Assembly (NCBI GenBank): GCA_050246795.1
Contig: JBFWVJ010000004.1
Location: forward strand, 66,455-130,454
Source of the DNA: JBFWVJ01 sp050246795
Lineage (GTDB): Bacteria; Patescibacteriota; Gracilibacteria; JAUYGZ01
Length of the DNA: 64,000 nt
Direction of reading: 5' to 3'
Shown here piece after piece: positions 15,927 through 23,162 of the stretch. Both the position numbers and the translations under genes were made by a program. The notes beneath the pieces are model-generated. The model had not been told where the DNA came from. It ran no database searches and saw nothing but the letters and a program-made list of their open reading frames with translations. Within the stretch, counting starts at the first letter, position 1, and each line of letters begins with the position of its first letter.

Positions 15927-16538
15927 ATGAAAAAGTACCTCATCGATGAAAGCATTTTTGTGTATTTAGACAGAAAAGATTACATCTATCATACTCAGTT
16001 GGTTGCTTTTTTGGAGGACGCAAGATTGTCTAAGCCTTTGGTTCACCGAAGACATATTTTGTATTTGCCGCACCTTGCAAAATTGAAATTAGGTGCCTTA
16101 AGATTTTACGGCGCTCTCATATTTATGAAGAAGTTCACGCGGTCAAAAGAAATGGTTTTATTTCCTTTAGAGAAGGCCGACATGAGAGCAAAGATAGCAA
16201 GATCTTATGTGAAAGGATATTTAAAGTTGCCTTGGCTTTCTCGATTATTCAATCATATCTTTCCAAAGACTCTTATAAATTTATATATCTATTCTAATGA
16301 AAATAAATCCCAGTATTTTTTGAAAAGTTTCGGTAGAAAAATTTCTGCGAATGAAGTTGTTCCATTGGAAGTATGTGAGATTGCTCTCATAGCAAAGAAG
16401 CACAAACTGGATATTCTTAGTTTTAACCAGGATTTTGAGTTTCTTACGATGCTGCAAGGGAGGAGATCTGCGTACATCACTTACATCCACCCAGATGATT
16501 TACTAAAAGAGTATATAGGAAGTCGTGACCCGAAATGA
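15927..16538 (+). CDS. PIN-like domain protein, possible ribonuclease toxin
   Basis: 203 residues. It begins MKKYLIDESIFVYLDRKDYI, matching strand 1 of PIN domains with the first acidic residue (Asp7, next to Glu8). Near the C-terminus VVPLEVCEIALIAKKHKLDI-LSFNQDFEFL matches the helix-strand pattern with the later acidic cluster (E...D...NQDF). PIN domains are metal-dependent RNases; VapC toxins are ~130 residues, so this one carries an extra ~70 basic residues in the middle (KKFTRSKEMVLFPLEKADMR...WLSRLFNHIFPKTLINLYIY). AT-rich codon use differs from virB4 and the phosphomutase, suggesting recent transfer. An RNA-processing nuclease outside a toxin system is the alternative. Confidence 0.5.
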   Translation: MKKYLIDESIFVYLDRKDYIYHTQLVAFLEDARLSKPLVHRRHILYLPHLAKLKLGALRFYGALIFMKKFTRSKEMVLFPLEKADMRAKIARSYVKGYLKLPWLSRLFNHIFPKTLINLYIYSNENKSQYFLKSFGRKISANEVVPLEVCEIALIAKKHKLDILSFNQDFEFLTMLQGRRSAYITYIHPDDLLKEYIGSRDPK

Positions 16539-16544
16539 TTTTCT

Positions 16545-17933
16545 TTATTCGACTTCGATCTGATGCTTTCTGAGGGATTCTTTTGCAAGTTCAAAAACTT
16601 CCTCCAGCCGCTTTGAATCCTTCGCCTCCATGCAGACCGAGACACAAGGAGATGTATTACTTGCCCGGATTCCTAGCCACGCGCCATCGTCGAACTCAAC
16701 CCGTACCCCATCCATCGTATTACAGCGGTAGCTTTGGCCGAGCTCTTGAGCGAGATTCTCAATCACTTTGAACTTCTGGTCGTCGGCGCAGAAGGGGCGG
16801 AATTCTGGCTTGGAATAAACGAGGGGAATAGTTGCGTAGGAGCTGGAAACTGGTTCGTTGGTTTTTGAGAAGATTTCCAGGAGTTTGGCTGACGTGTAGG
16901 CGGCGTCGTCGAATCCGTAGTAGTTTTCTGCCAAGAAGAAGTGTCCGCTTTGTTCACCGCCAAGAGGCGCTTTCGTCTCGTGCATGGCGACTTCCACGTG
17001 GGAGTGTCCAACCGGAACCATTTTTGGAATGCCTCCGTTGCTTTTGATTTCCTCCGGAACAATGAGTGAATTGGAGACGGTGTAGACAACTGATGATCCC
17101 GGGTGCCGTGACAAGATATCACGAATAAGCAGAACAAAGCTTTCGTTGGCGTCGTGGTACTTGCCTTGTTCGTCCACGATGGCGCAGCGATCACCGTCGC
17201 CGTCGAAGGAGATCCCCAGGTCAGCCTTGTTTTCAAGTACCGCACTCTTTAAGTCTTCGGTGTTTGCTTCCACCACCGGATCTGGTTCGTGATTGGGAAA
17301 TTTTCCATCTTGATCGCAGTACAGCTCGATCACTTCACATCCCAGCCTTCTGAACAGCTCAGGATAGTGTTTTCCTGCGATGCCATTGGCAGCGTCTAGC
17401 ACGATTTTAAGTGGTTTCGTTAGGTTGATAATCGAGGATATTTTTTCGTAGTAGTTTTCTTCGATCATGATCTCCTCCATCGTTCCAATTGATTCCGCGG
17501 CAAACTGTTGGTCAAAGATCATTTGCTTGATGGTCTGGATTTCGGCACCACAGATGGAGTGGGCTTCGCGCCCGACCAGTTTGAAGCCATTGTATTCAGC
17601 CGGATTATGGGAGGCCGTAACATTTACCCCTGCATCATAGTTTCCTTCGCAGACGGCGAAATAGAGCATAGGACTCGTCGAATCCTCCAGCAGAGAAACC
17701 CTTGCTCCGTGTTCCATCAGGCCTCCAATGAAGGCTTTTTGGAGTTCTTTTCCATGAGTCCGGTTGTCACGTCCTACCACGATTCTCGGGTGCTGGATTT
17801 CGTACCGATCGATGATAAAGCTGACGAAGGCTTTTCCAATTTGACGCGCTGTTTCAGCGTTGATTTCTGACCCGTATTTGCCGCGGATGTCGTAGGCGCG
17901 GAAGATGTTTTGGGGAGGGGGGGGAAGGGTCAT
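16545..17933 (-). CDS. Phosphomannomutase/phosphoglucomutase
   Basis: 462 residues. Alpha-D-phosphohexomutase making sugar-1-phosphates for nucleotide sugars used in surface glycans. Four expected motifs are present: phosphoserine loop TASHNP (Ser108), metal loop DGDGDR (244-249), sugar-recognition loop GEQSGHF (326-332) and the phosphate-binding loop RASNTSP near the C-terminus. N-terminal FRAYDIRGKYG is diagnostic of the dual-specificity PMM/PGM branch. The frame extends to 18224 only because the upstream 9-bp array has no stops; the ATG at 17933 places the family N-terminus correctly. A TTAGAACCC array (minus-strand sense) lies 11 nt upstream, where promoter elements would be expected. Confidence 0.93.
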   Translation of the reverse strand: MTLPPPPQNIFRAYDIRGKYGSEINAETARQIGKAFVSFIIDRYEIQHPRIVVGRDNRTHGKELQKAFIGGLMEHGARVSLLEDSTSPMLYFAVCEGNYDAGVNVTASHNPAEYNGFKLVGREAHSICGAEIQTIKQMIFDQQFAAESIGTMEEIMIEENYYEKISSIINLTKPLKIVLDAANGIAGKHYPELFRRLGCEVIELYCDQDGKFPNHEPDPVVEANTEDLKSAVLENKADLGISFDGDGDRCAIVDEQGKYHDANESFVLLIRDILSRHPGSSVVYTVSNSLIVPEEIKSNGGIPKMVPVGHSHVEVAMHETKAPLGGEQSGHFFLAENYYGFDDAAYTSAKLLEIFSKTNEPVSSSYATIPLVYSKPEFRPFCADDQKFKVIENLAQELGQSYRCNTMDGVRVEFDDGAWLGIRASNTSPCVSVCMEAKDSKRLEEVFELAKESLRKHQIEVE

Positions 17934-17944
17934 AAGGGGTGTAA

Positions 17945-18070
17945 GGGTTCTAAGGGTTCTAAGGGTTCTAAGGGTTCTAAGGGTTCTAAGGGTTCTAAGG
18001 GTTCTAAGGGTTCTAAGGGTTCTAAGGGTTCTAAGGGTTCTAAGGGTTCTAAGGGTTCTAAGGGTTCTAA
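17945..18070 (+). repeat. 9-bp tandem array, 14 units of GGGTTCTAA
   Basis: Fourteen perfect head-to-tail 9-mers, plus a partial GGGTTTTTT. It sits just upstream of the minus-strand phosphohexomutase start. Reading frames across it (TLR or RVL repeats) are artefacts. The G-rich strand is again the + strand. Confidence 0.95.
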
Positions 18071-18079
18071 GGGTTTTTT

Positions 18080-18197
18080 CCATTCCGACCGGATTGAGTT
18101 GAGAAATTGGAGATGGACGGAGTGGAGGAATCCCTACTCTAGCCATTCCAAGGGATTCCTCCACTCCGCACTGAGTACAGTGCTCCGGTCGGAATGG
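18080..18197. repeat. 118-bp palindromic element with CCATTCCGACCGGA ends
   Basis: Outer arms CCATTCCGACCGGA (18080-18093) and TCCGGTCGGAATGG (18184-18197) are perfect inverted repeats. Inner arms (18118-18135 and 18151-18168, core GGAGGAATCCCT) are also perfect. It has no coding capacity and abuts the tgt stop. Best copy of a family also seen at 19478-19576 and 63732-64000. Confidence 0.85.
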
Positions 18198-18201
18198 GAA
18201 A

Positions 18202-19329
18202 TTATGCTTTGGTATATAACTCACGAATCTTGCTTCTCAGCTGCTCAAACGATCCTTCTTCGATGCTCTTCTGGATCGATTTCATGAGGTGAATATAATA
18301 CGCTACGTTGTGACGAACGAGAAGGGGAATGGCGAGGATTTCTCCGGAGGTCATGAGGTGGCGGAGGTAGGCTTTGGTGTATTTTTGGCACGTCAGACAG
18401 GAGCATTCCGGGTCGAGTGGGGAGGTGTCGCGAGCATACTTTTGATTGCGGATGTTGATGGTGCCCTGTGAAGTGTAGAGGTGTCCGTGGCGGGCATTTC
18501 TGGTGGGGAGGACGCAGTCGAACATGTCGACGCCGCGGGCCACCGATTCCACGATGTTCAAGGGGGTTCCAACCCCCATCAAATATCTTGGTTGATCTTC
18601 AGGGAGGTAGGGGAGTGTTGAATCTACCATTTGGTACATGACTTCTTCTTTTTCCCCAACGGAGAGGCCACCGATGGCGTAGCCGTCGAAGCCGATGTTC
18701 ACGAGATCTTCCGCCGACTTTTTGCGAAGATCAGGAAAGATTGATCCTTGGACAATGCCGAAGAGCTGCTGACCTTTGGTCGGAAGTGTACTGTCCTCCG
18801 CCTGGACTTTCCGAACATATTCCAAGGACCGTTTTGCCCAGCGGGTGGTGACCTCCAGCGATTGTTCGACTTTTCTTTTCGTGTCCGGAGCCTTGCACTC
18901 GTCGAAGGCCATGATGATGTCTGCCCCCAAGTTCATCTGGATCTGCATGGATGCTTCCGGAGTGAGCATGATTTCCCTACCGTCGATGTGGGAGTTGAAC
19001 TTGACTCCTTCTTCCGTGATTTTTCGGATTTGCGCGAGTGAAAACACCTGAAATCCTCCGGAATCTGTCAGGATGGGTCCATCCCAGTTCATGAATTTGT
19101 GAAGGCCTCCGAGTTCTCGGATGAGTTCCGAAGTCGGACGGAGGTGCAAGTGGTAGGTGTTCGAGAGGATGATTTGTCCACCCAGCCTTCTGACTTCATC
19201 GACTTCGATCCCTTTGATCGCTGAACCGGTAGCGATCGTCATAAAGAAGGGAGTGTCGATTTCACCATGGGGGGTTTGGACTTTCCCACGCCTAGCTTTG
19301 CCGTCTTGATGGAGGATTTGGATGTTCAT
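18202..19329 (-). CDS. tgt: tRNA-guanine transglycosylase (queuine tRNA-ribosyltransferase)
   Basis: 375 residues, normal length. Exchanges guanine-34 of GUN-anticodon tRNAs for the queuosine precursor preQ1. Landmarks: TPFFMTIATGSAIKGI near the N-terminus, ILTDSGGFQVFSL with Asp89 (general acid/base), IMAFDEC, FGIVQGSIFPDLR, GYAIGGLSVGE, the nucleophile region MFDCVLPTRNARHG and the zinc site CSCLTCQKYTKAYLRHL. All catalytic and zinc-binding features appear intact. No queuosine biosynthesis gene is nearby, so preQ1 or queuine may be scavenged. The stop abuts the palindromic element at 18080-18197. Confidence 0.97.
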   Translation of the reverse strand: MNIQILHQDGKARRGKVQTPHGEIDTPFFMTIATGSAIKGIEVDEVRRLGGQIILSNTYHLHLRPTSELIRELGGLHKFMNWDGPILTDSGGFQVFSLAQIRKITEEGVKFNSHIDGREIMLTPEASMQIQMNLGADIIMAFDECKAPDTKRKVEQSLEVTTRWAKRSLEYVRKVQAEDSTLPTKGQQLFGIVQGSIFPDLRKKSAEDLVNIGFDGYAIGGLSVGEKEEVMYQMVDSTLPYLPEDQPRYLMGVGTPLNIVESVARGVDMFDCVLPTRNARHGHLYTSQGTINIRNQKYARDTSPLDPECSCLTCQKYTKAYLRHLMTSGEILAIPLLVRHNVAYYIHLMKSIQKSIEEGSFEQLRSKIRELYTKA

Positions 19330-19385
19330 GGTATTGATTTAGCTGGTTTTGATCTCTGATCCGAACCAGACTGTGCTGACATTGT

Positions 19386-19409
19386 GGTTCCAATCGGGAG
19401 ATTGGAACC
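19386..19409. other. Perfect 10-bp stem-loop in the tgt / pilin gap
   Basis: GGTTCCAATC-GGGA-GATTGGAACC. No T-tract follows on either strand, so it is not a standard terminator. The rest of the 359-bp gap holds the element at 19478-19576 and an AT-rich ATTGAAAATT repeat at 19619-19645. Confidence 0.6.
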
Positions 19410-19477
19410 AGCCGAGGGGGGAGATTAGAATCAGCGGAGGGGTACTTGTTTGAGGGTGATGAGGGCTTCCCTTTTTC

Positions 19478-19576
19478 CCATTCCGACTGGAGTCGAGGGG
19501 TTTTGGAGGGAGACGAAATGGAGGAATCCCTTGCCATTCCGCCCCTTCCATGTACCACCAGTTTCGGTTGGAATGG
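19478..19576. repeat. 99-bp member of the CCATTCCGACCG palindromic family
   Basis: Left end CCATTCCGACTGGAG (19478-19492), right end CAGTTTCGGTTGGAATGG as its imperfect inverse, and the internal core ATGGAGGAATCCCTTG. It is less symmetric than the copy at 18080-18197; the internal core resembles that of the 71-bp unit at 63732. Confidence 0.7.
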
Positions 19577-19688
19577 AAGAAGTGGATAAATTCTTGCTAA
19601 AACGTCTATTTGTTGAACATTGAAAATTGATCATTGAAAATTTCTCTTCTCTCTATGATAGACTTGCAAAAGAGATTAGCATTTCTTT

Positions 19689-20105
19689 ATGCGTTTGAAA
19701 ACGGTTTTATTGTTGGTTTTGGCGATGACAGCTGGGGTAGTCTTCAGTTCGTATTTCATTGGTGGGGTTTTGACGACGCAGGTTATTGGCCCATTTAGCA
19801 GTATAAATACTGGAGCTGACTACATGGATGGTCCTGGACCTATAGCAACGGATGTCCCAGCGGTGACTTTTATTGATGCGGAGCTCATCGATGGCTGGAT
19901 TCCTTGGATTATTAAGCAGGTTTCGATCCTGATTGGTGGGTTGTCATTGATCGTCTTTGTCTACGCTGGGGTTATGCTGATCATCTATGGGGACAATGAA
20001 GAACAGCTCACGAAGTCATCTAAAATGATTGTATTTGGGATCATCGGGATTGTATTAGCTGCGTTCTCGTATTCGATCGTTGCCAATGTTCTTAGCCTTT
20101 TCTAA
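19689..20105 (+). CDS. T4SS pilin-like protein
   Basis: 138 residues. Signal peptide MRLKTVLLLVLAMTAGVVFS, a ~40-residue polar segment, then two hydrophobic helices (IIKQVSILIGGLSLIVFVYAG and MIVFGIIGIVLAAFSYSIV) separated by IIYGDNEEQLTKSSK. This two-helix hairpin with a charged loop is the VirB2-like T4SS pilin layout typical of CPR bacteria. Its stop overlaps the start of the next pilin gene by 1 nt (TAATG), so they are co-translated. The product probably accumulates in the membrane and is extracted for pilus assembly by VirB4 (13481). The upstream gap contains repeats; no promoter is obvious. Confidence 0.75.
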   Translation: MRLKTVLLLVLAMTAGVVFSSYFIGGVLTTQVIGPFSSINTGADYMDGPGPIATDVPAVTFIDAELIDGWIPWIIKQVSILIGGLSLIVFVYAGVMLIIYGDNEEQLTKSSKMIVFGIIGIVLAAFSYSIVANVLSLF

Positions 20106-20545
20106 TGAAGAGATTTTTTGCTTCAGTTCTGACTTTTTGTTTTCTTTTTGCGTTTCAAGCTTCTGCTTCAGCCTCGTTTGACGTCGCTGGAAATTTTGGA
20201 AATGGTGTTCCGCTGAGCGAGACATTGCAACGATCTGGCGTTACACTTCCCAGCAATCTGCCCAGGTTTGAGGTCGAAGGTGAGACGAGTGCAGTGAAGG
20301 CGTTTGAAAGTATTCTTTTGACCTATGTCATCCAGCCGATTTTCTTTTTGGCGGGAGGTGTGGCGGTGGTGGTCATCATGTACAGTGCAGGACTTCTGAT
20401 CACCGGGAGAGGTCAAGAGGATTCCCTTACGAATGCAAAAACAACCCTTACCTGGGCCTTTGTTGGGCTTGGACTGGTCATCCTGGCCTACAGCATCGTC
20501 AGCAATTTGGCTGATATTATTCTTGGCGTTGTTTATCCTGGCTGA
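20105..20545 (+). CDS. T4SS pilin-like protein, second copy
   Basis: 146 residues. Signal peptide MKRFFASVLTFCFLFAFQASASA, a linker with amphipathic character, then two helices (YVIQPIFFLAGGVAVVVIMYSAG and TLTWAFVGLGLVILAYSIVSNL) around a GRGQEDSLTNAKT loop. Same architecture as the preceding gene but with low sequence identity by eye, so an old duplication or a two-subunit pilus. Its 3' end overlaps the convergent rnc gene by 29 bp. Confidence 0.75.
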   Translation: MKRFFASVLTFCFLFAFQASASASFDVAGNFGNGVPLSETLQRSGVTLPSNLPRFEVEGETSAVKAFESILLTYVIQPIFFLAGGVAVVVIMYSAGLLITGRGQEDSLTNAKTTLTWAFVGLGLVILAYSIVSNLADIILGVVYPG

Positions 20546-21230
20546 TCATCCATCCTTTTTTGATGAGGGCGTTCCGAGCGGCATCTTGTTCGGCAATCTG
20601 CTTGCTCGATCCATTCCCGGTAGCGATCATTTCCCCCTCCAAATACACCCCCATGGTGAAGGTTTTCTTGTGGTCTGGACCTTCTTCTTTCAGGACATCA
20701 TAGGTCGGTGTGATTCCCAATACTTCTTGAGCTGTTTCCTGAAAATATGATTTGGAATCGATATGGAGGTTCTTTTCAAGGATATTTTGCAATCGAACCA
20801 GAATGTACTTGTGAATGAAAAGCTGGGCTTTCGCGTATCCACCCTGTATGTAGATATATCCGATCAGTGCTTCAACAGTATTCGCGAGCAAATAGTCTTT
20901 TTCACGTCCTCCACTTTTTTCTTCACCTCGAGAGAGCTTGAGAAAGGTTCCCAGTTCCAAATCTTGTGCCACCTCAGCCAGAGTTGGGCCTTTCACTAAG
21001 GCTGACCTCCAGTTGGTGAGCTCCCCTTCGGAGTTGCTAAAGTTGCGAAACAGGTATTCTGTCGTGACCAACTCTAGGACTGCATCCCCGAGGAATTCCA
21101 ACCGTTCATTGCTTTCCAGCTTTTGGCTGCGATGCTCATTCACATAGGAACGATGGATGAACACTTGGTCGAGGAGTTCGGGAGTGTTTTCGGTGAGGCC
21201 GATTTTAGCGATGAGGGGGGAGTAGTCCAT
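20517..21230 (-). CDS. rnc: Ribonuclease III
   Basis: 237 residues from MDYSPLIAKIGLTEN. Double-strand-specific endoribonuclease processing rRNA precursors and structured RNAs. The catalytic signature NERLEFLGDAVLELV is intact, followed by EGELTNWRSALVKGPTLA, DYLLANTVEALIGYIYIQGG (second acidic pair) and a C-terminal dsRNA-binding domain (SKSYFQETAQEVLGITPTYDV ... GSSKQIAEQDAARNAL). The frame extends to 21338, but that part is encoded by a 9-bp repeat array (KPLKPLKP). Downstream of nusB in the same direction; the two are probably one operon interrupted only by the repeats. Confidence 0.96.
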   Translation of the reverse strand: MDYSPLIAKIGLTENTPELLDQVFIHRSYVNEHRSQKLESNERLEFLGDAVLELVTTEYLFRNFSNSEGELTNWRSALVKGPTLAEVAQDLELGTFLKLSRGEEKSGGREKDYLLANTVEALIGYIYIQGGYAKAQLFIHKYILVRLQNILEKNLHIDSKSYFQETAQEVLGITPTYDVLKEEGPDHKKTFTMGVYLEGEMIATGNGSSKQIAEQDAARNALIKKGWMISQDKQRQE

Positions 21231-21242
21231 GGGGAGGGGGAA

Positions 21243-21287
21243 GGGTTTTAAGGGTTTTAAGGGTTTGAAGGGTACGGAGGGTACGGA
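21243..21287 (+). repeat. Composite 9-bp array: GGGTTTTAA x2, GGGTTTGAA, GGGTACGGA x2
   Basis: Five 9-mers in register between nusB and rnc, followed by GGGTGCTTC at the nusB end. It joins two different unit types (one the same as the array at 30689) in one array, showing that the distinct arrays belong to one GGG-N6 class. Confidence 0.85.
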
Positions 21288-21294
21288 GGGTGCT

Positions 21295-21744
21295 TCAGGC
21301 TTTGGCCTTTTCTTTATTAATGCTGCTGAGGACTCCATTAATGAACTTTGAGCTGCGCTCGCTGCCGAATTCTTTGGCGAGTTCTACCGCTTCGTTGATG
21401 ATGACTGGGGTAGGCACATCAGTGTAGAGGAGTTCGTACGCGCCCAGATAGAGGATCGCTCGATCGTGACTGGCAATCTTTTCCAATGGCCACTCGGGAG
21501 CATATTGGACGATCATTGAGCGGAGGGATTCCAACTGTTTCACCATTCCAAAAAAACGCTCGTGGTCGAAGTCATTGATGGCTTCATTCGAAGTGTTTTC
21601 CTGCATGTTTTTCCAGATGTACTCCAGCACGTACTGCTGGTCGAGTTCGTTGTCGGCTATTTCTGGTTTTCGTTTGAGAAGGTCTTCCCAAAGAAAGATA
21701 GCTTGGACCAGAAGTATTCTTCGCTGATGTCGGGAAAGTTCCAT
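21295..21744 (-). CDS. nusB: Transcription antitermination protein NusB
   Basis: 149 residues. All-helical RNA-binding protein that with NusE recognises boxA and supports rRNA antitermination. Family landmarks: N-terminal SRHQRRILLVQAIFLWE, DRAILYLGAYELLY and C-terminal TPVIINEAVELAKEFGSERSSKFINGVLSSI. Length fits. Upstream of rnc, consistent with a shared rRNA-processing role. The start at 21744 is followed by the expected MELSRHQRR; the 133-bp region to FTR1 presumably holds divergent promoters, but none is clear. Confidence 0.95.
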   Translation of the reverse strand: MELSRHQRRILLVQAIFLWEDLLKRKPEIADNELDQQYVLEYIWKNMQENTSNEAINDFDHERFFGMVKQLESLRSMIVQYAPEWPLEKIASHDRAILYLGAYELLYTDVPTPVIINEAVELAKEFGSERSSKFINGVLSSINKEKAKA

Positions 21745-21877
21745 TTTTCAAGGTTTTGCTCGATTATTTTATGGTATTTTCCTATGTACATCAACCAGAT
21801 TCCATACCACTCGCACGCACTCTTATTGCAGTTTATTTGCAAAAGCAGTAGATTCCATACACTTCCTTTTTTTCACC

Positions 21878-22720
21878 ATGACAGACTTTATTATCACCTT
21901 TCGAGAGACACTAGAGGCCGCACTGGTCGTTGGAATAGTGCTTTCCTATCTCTCTCAGCTTGGTCAGAGGAGCTGGTTTAAGGTGGTCTATGGAGCTGTC
22001 GCAGCTGCTGTTGTCCTCAGTATCTTCGCAGGCTTCGGTTTGCAGTGGTATTTTGGAGGGTTTAGTGGAACGGTGGAGGAAGTGTATGAAGGCATTGTCA
22101 TGCTCACAGCGGCTGCGCTTATTACCTGGATGGTTCTTTGGATGATTCAGCAGCGACATGTTCTTTCCCAAAAAATTCGTGAGAAAGTAGATCTTCATTT
22201 GGAAAAGGGCAGCCGGATTGGGATTTTTTTCTTAGTCCTTTTGTCGGTTCTGCGCGAGGGCATTGAGACGGTATTGTTTTTGGAGGCATCGGCTCTTCAG
22301 TCTGGAAGCAACAGTTTTTTTGCTGCCATTGCCGGAATTATTGTTGCTATCGTGATCGGGTATCTCTTGTTCTCTGGGCTAAAGAAAGTCTCCTTGCGGC
22401 ATTTCTTTACCGTGACCAGCGTCGTGCTGATTCTCTTTGCCGCAGGGCTGGTCGCTCATGGCGTGCACGAACTTCAAGAGGCTGGATGGATCCCGGTGGT
22501 GGTGGAACACGTCTGGGATCTGAACCCTCCCGTTGTGGAAGAAGGTGTCTATCCTTTGCTCCATGAAGAAGGCGTTATTGGTTCCTTGATGAAGGGAGTC
22601 TTCGGATGGAACGGCAATCCGAGTTTATTGGAAGTGCTCAGCTATGCTGCCTATCTCGTCTTCATCTGTACGGGCTGGTACATCATCGACCGACAAAAGG
22701 TGAACGGAAGGCGAGTGTAG
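21878..22720 (+). CDS. FTR1-family high-affinity iron permease
   Basis: 280 residues, about seven membrane helices. Two REXXE iron-handling motifs are present: RETLEA in helix 1 (residues ~9-14) and REGIE in helix 4 (~127-131). The N-terminus MTDFIITFRETLEAALVVGIVLSYL is typical. A loop with WIPVVVEHVWDLNP lies between late helices. FTR1 permeases import iron, in bacteria often with a periplasmic partner (EfeO/EfeB or a cupredoxin); none is adjacent, so it may work alone or with a distant partner. It gives this reduced-genome organism a dedicated iron-uptake route. Confidence 0.88.
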   Translation: MTDFIITFRETLEAALVVGIVLSYLSQLGQRSWFKVVYGAVAAAVVLSIFAGFGLQWYFGGFSGTVEEVYEGIVMLTAAALITWMVLWMIQQRHVLSQKIREKVDLHLEKGSRIGIFFLVLLSVLREGIETVLFLEASALQSGSNSFFAAIAGIIVAIVIGYLLFSGLKKVSLRHFFTVTSVVLILFAAGLVAHGVHELQEAGWIPVVVEHVWDLNPPVVEEGVYPLLHEEGVIGSLMKGVFGWNGNPSLLEVLSYAAYLVFICTGWYIIDRQKVNGRRV

Positions 22721-22733
22721 AGTGGTTTGATCC

Positions 22734-22761
22734 TTGCAGTTTGTGCATGAATCAGTACAAT
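22734..22761 (+). promoter_or_regulatory. Predicted sigma70 promoter
   Basis: -35 TTGCAG (22734-22739), 16-nt spacer, -10 TACAAT (22756-22761). Predicted start near 22768, 14 nt before the ATG at 22782. Confidence 0.55.
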
Positions 22762-22781
22762 CTTGCCATCTTTTTTTTTCC

Positions 22782-23162
22782 ATGCTCAAATTCATGACCG
22801 AAGCGGAGTATTACGCTTCTCTCCAGAATAATGGCGAGCAGCAAGAGACCCCAGTCCTTGAGCTCGATCTTTTCGATGAGGACGTGGAAGCCTTCAACCG
22901 TTTTTTCGAAGTGTTGAATAATACCCGGAAATTGATGCTGAGCGGGCTAAAGGACACTTTGAACTCTGGAGCTGACAGTTACTGTTTGGGCGGAGTGCTG
23001 GAGCGTGAACAGGCAGCAGGAAAAATTCTTTTTCGAATAGCTGGTCAGCCACTGACCGTTCCATTTGAAATGTTTCGAAGGATTACGCTCCATGTCCTCT
23101 CGAAGAAAAAGGAGGTTGAAAAGGGCTCTATGGCTGCTCAGCGCTGGCAGTTGGGACAATAA
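22782..23162 (+). CDS. Hypothetical protein
   Basis: 126 residues from MLKFMTEAEYYASLQNNGE; the second ATG at 22794 is equally possible. Soluble and acidic in the first half (LELDLFDEDVEAFNRFFEVL), with a C-terminal basic helix (RITLHVLSKKKEVEKG). No recognisable family. The upstream extension to 22734 lies across the predicted promoter and is rejected. Its last 25 bp overlap the convergent mutM gene. Confidence 0.55.
   Translation: MLKFMTEAEYYASLQNNGEQQETPVLELDLFDEDVEAFNRFFEVLNNTRKLMLSGLKDTLNSGADSYCLGGVLEREQAAGKILFRIAGQPLTVPFEMFRRITLHVLSKKKEVEKGSMAAQRWQLGQ

Noticed and set aside
17905..18287. Frames of RVL, SKG and TLR repeats, and the long N-terminal extension of the phosphohexomutase
   Set aside because: All arise from the GGGTTCTAA array; the enzyme's family N-terminus begins at 17933.
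19386..19409. Perfect stem-loop after tgt start as riboswitch or terminator
   Set aside because: No T-tract, no recognisable aptamer and only 10-bp arms; kept as an unexplained hairpin.
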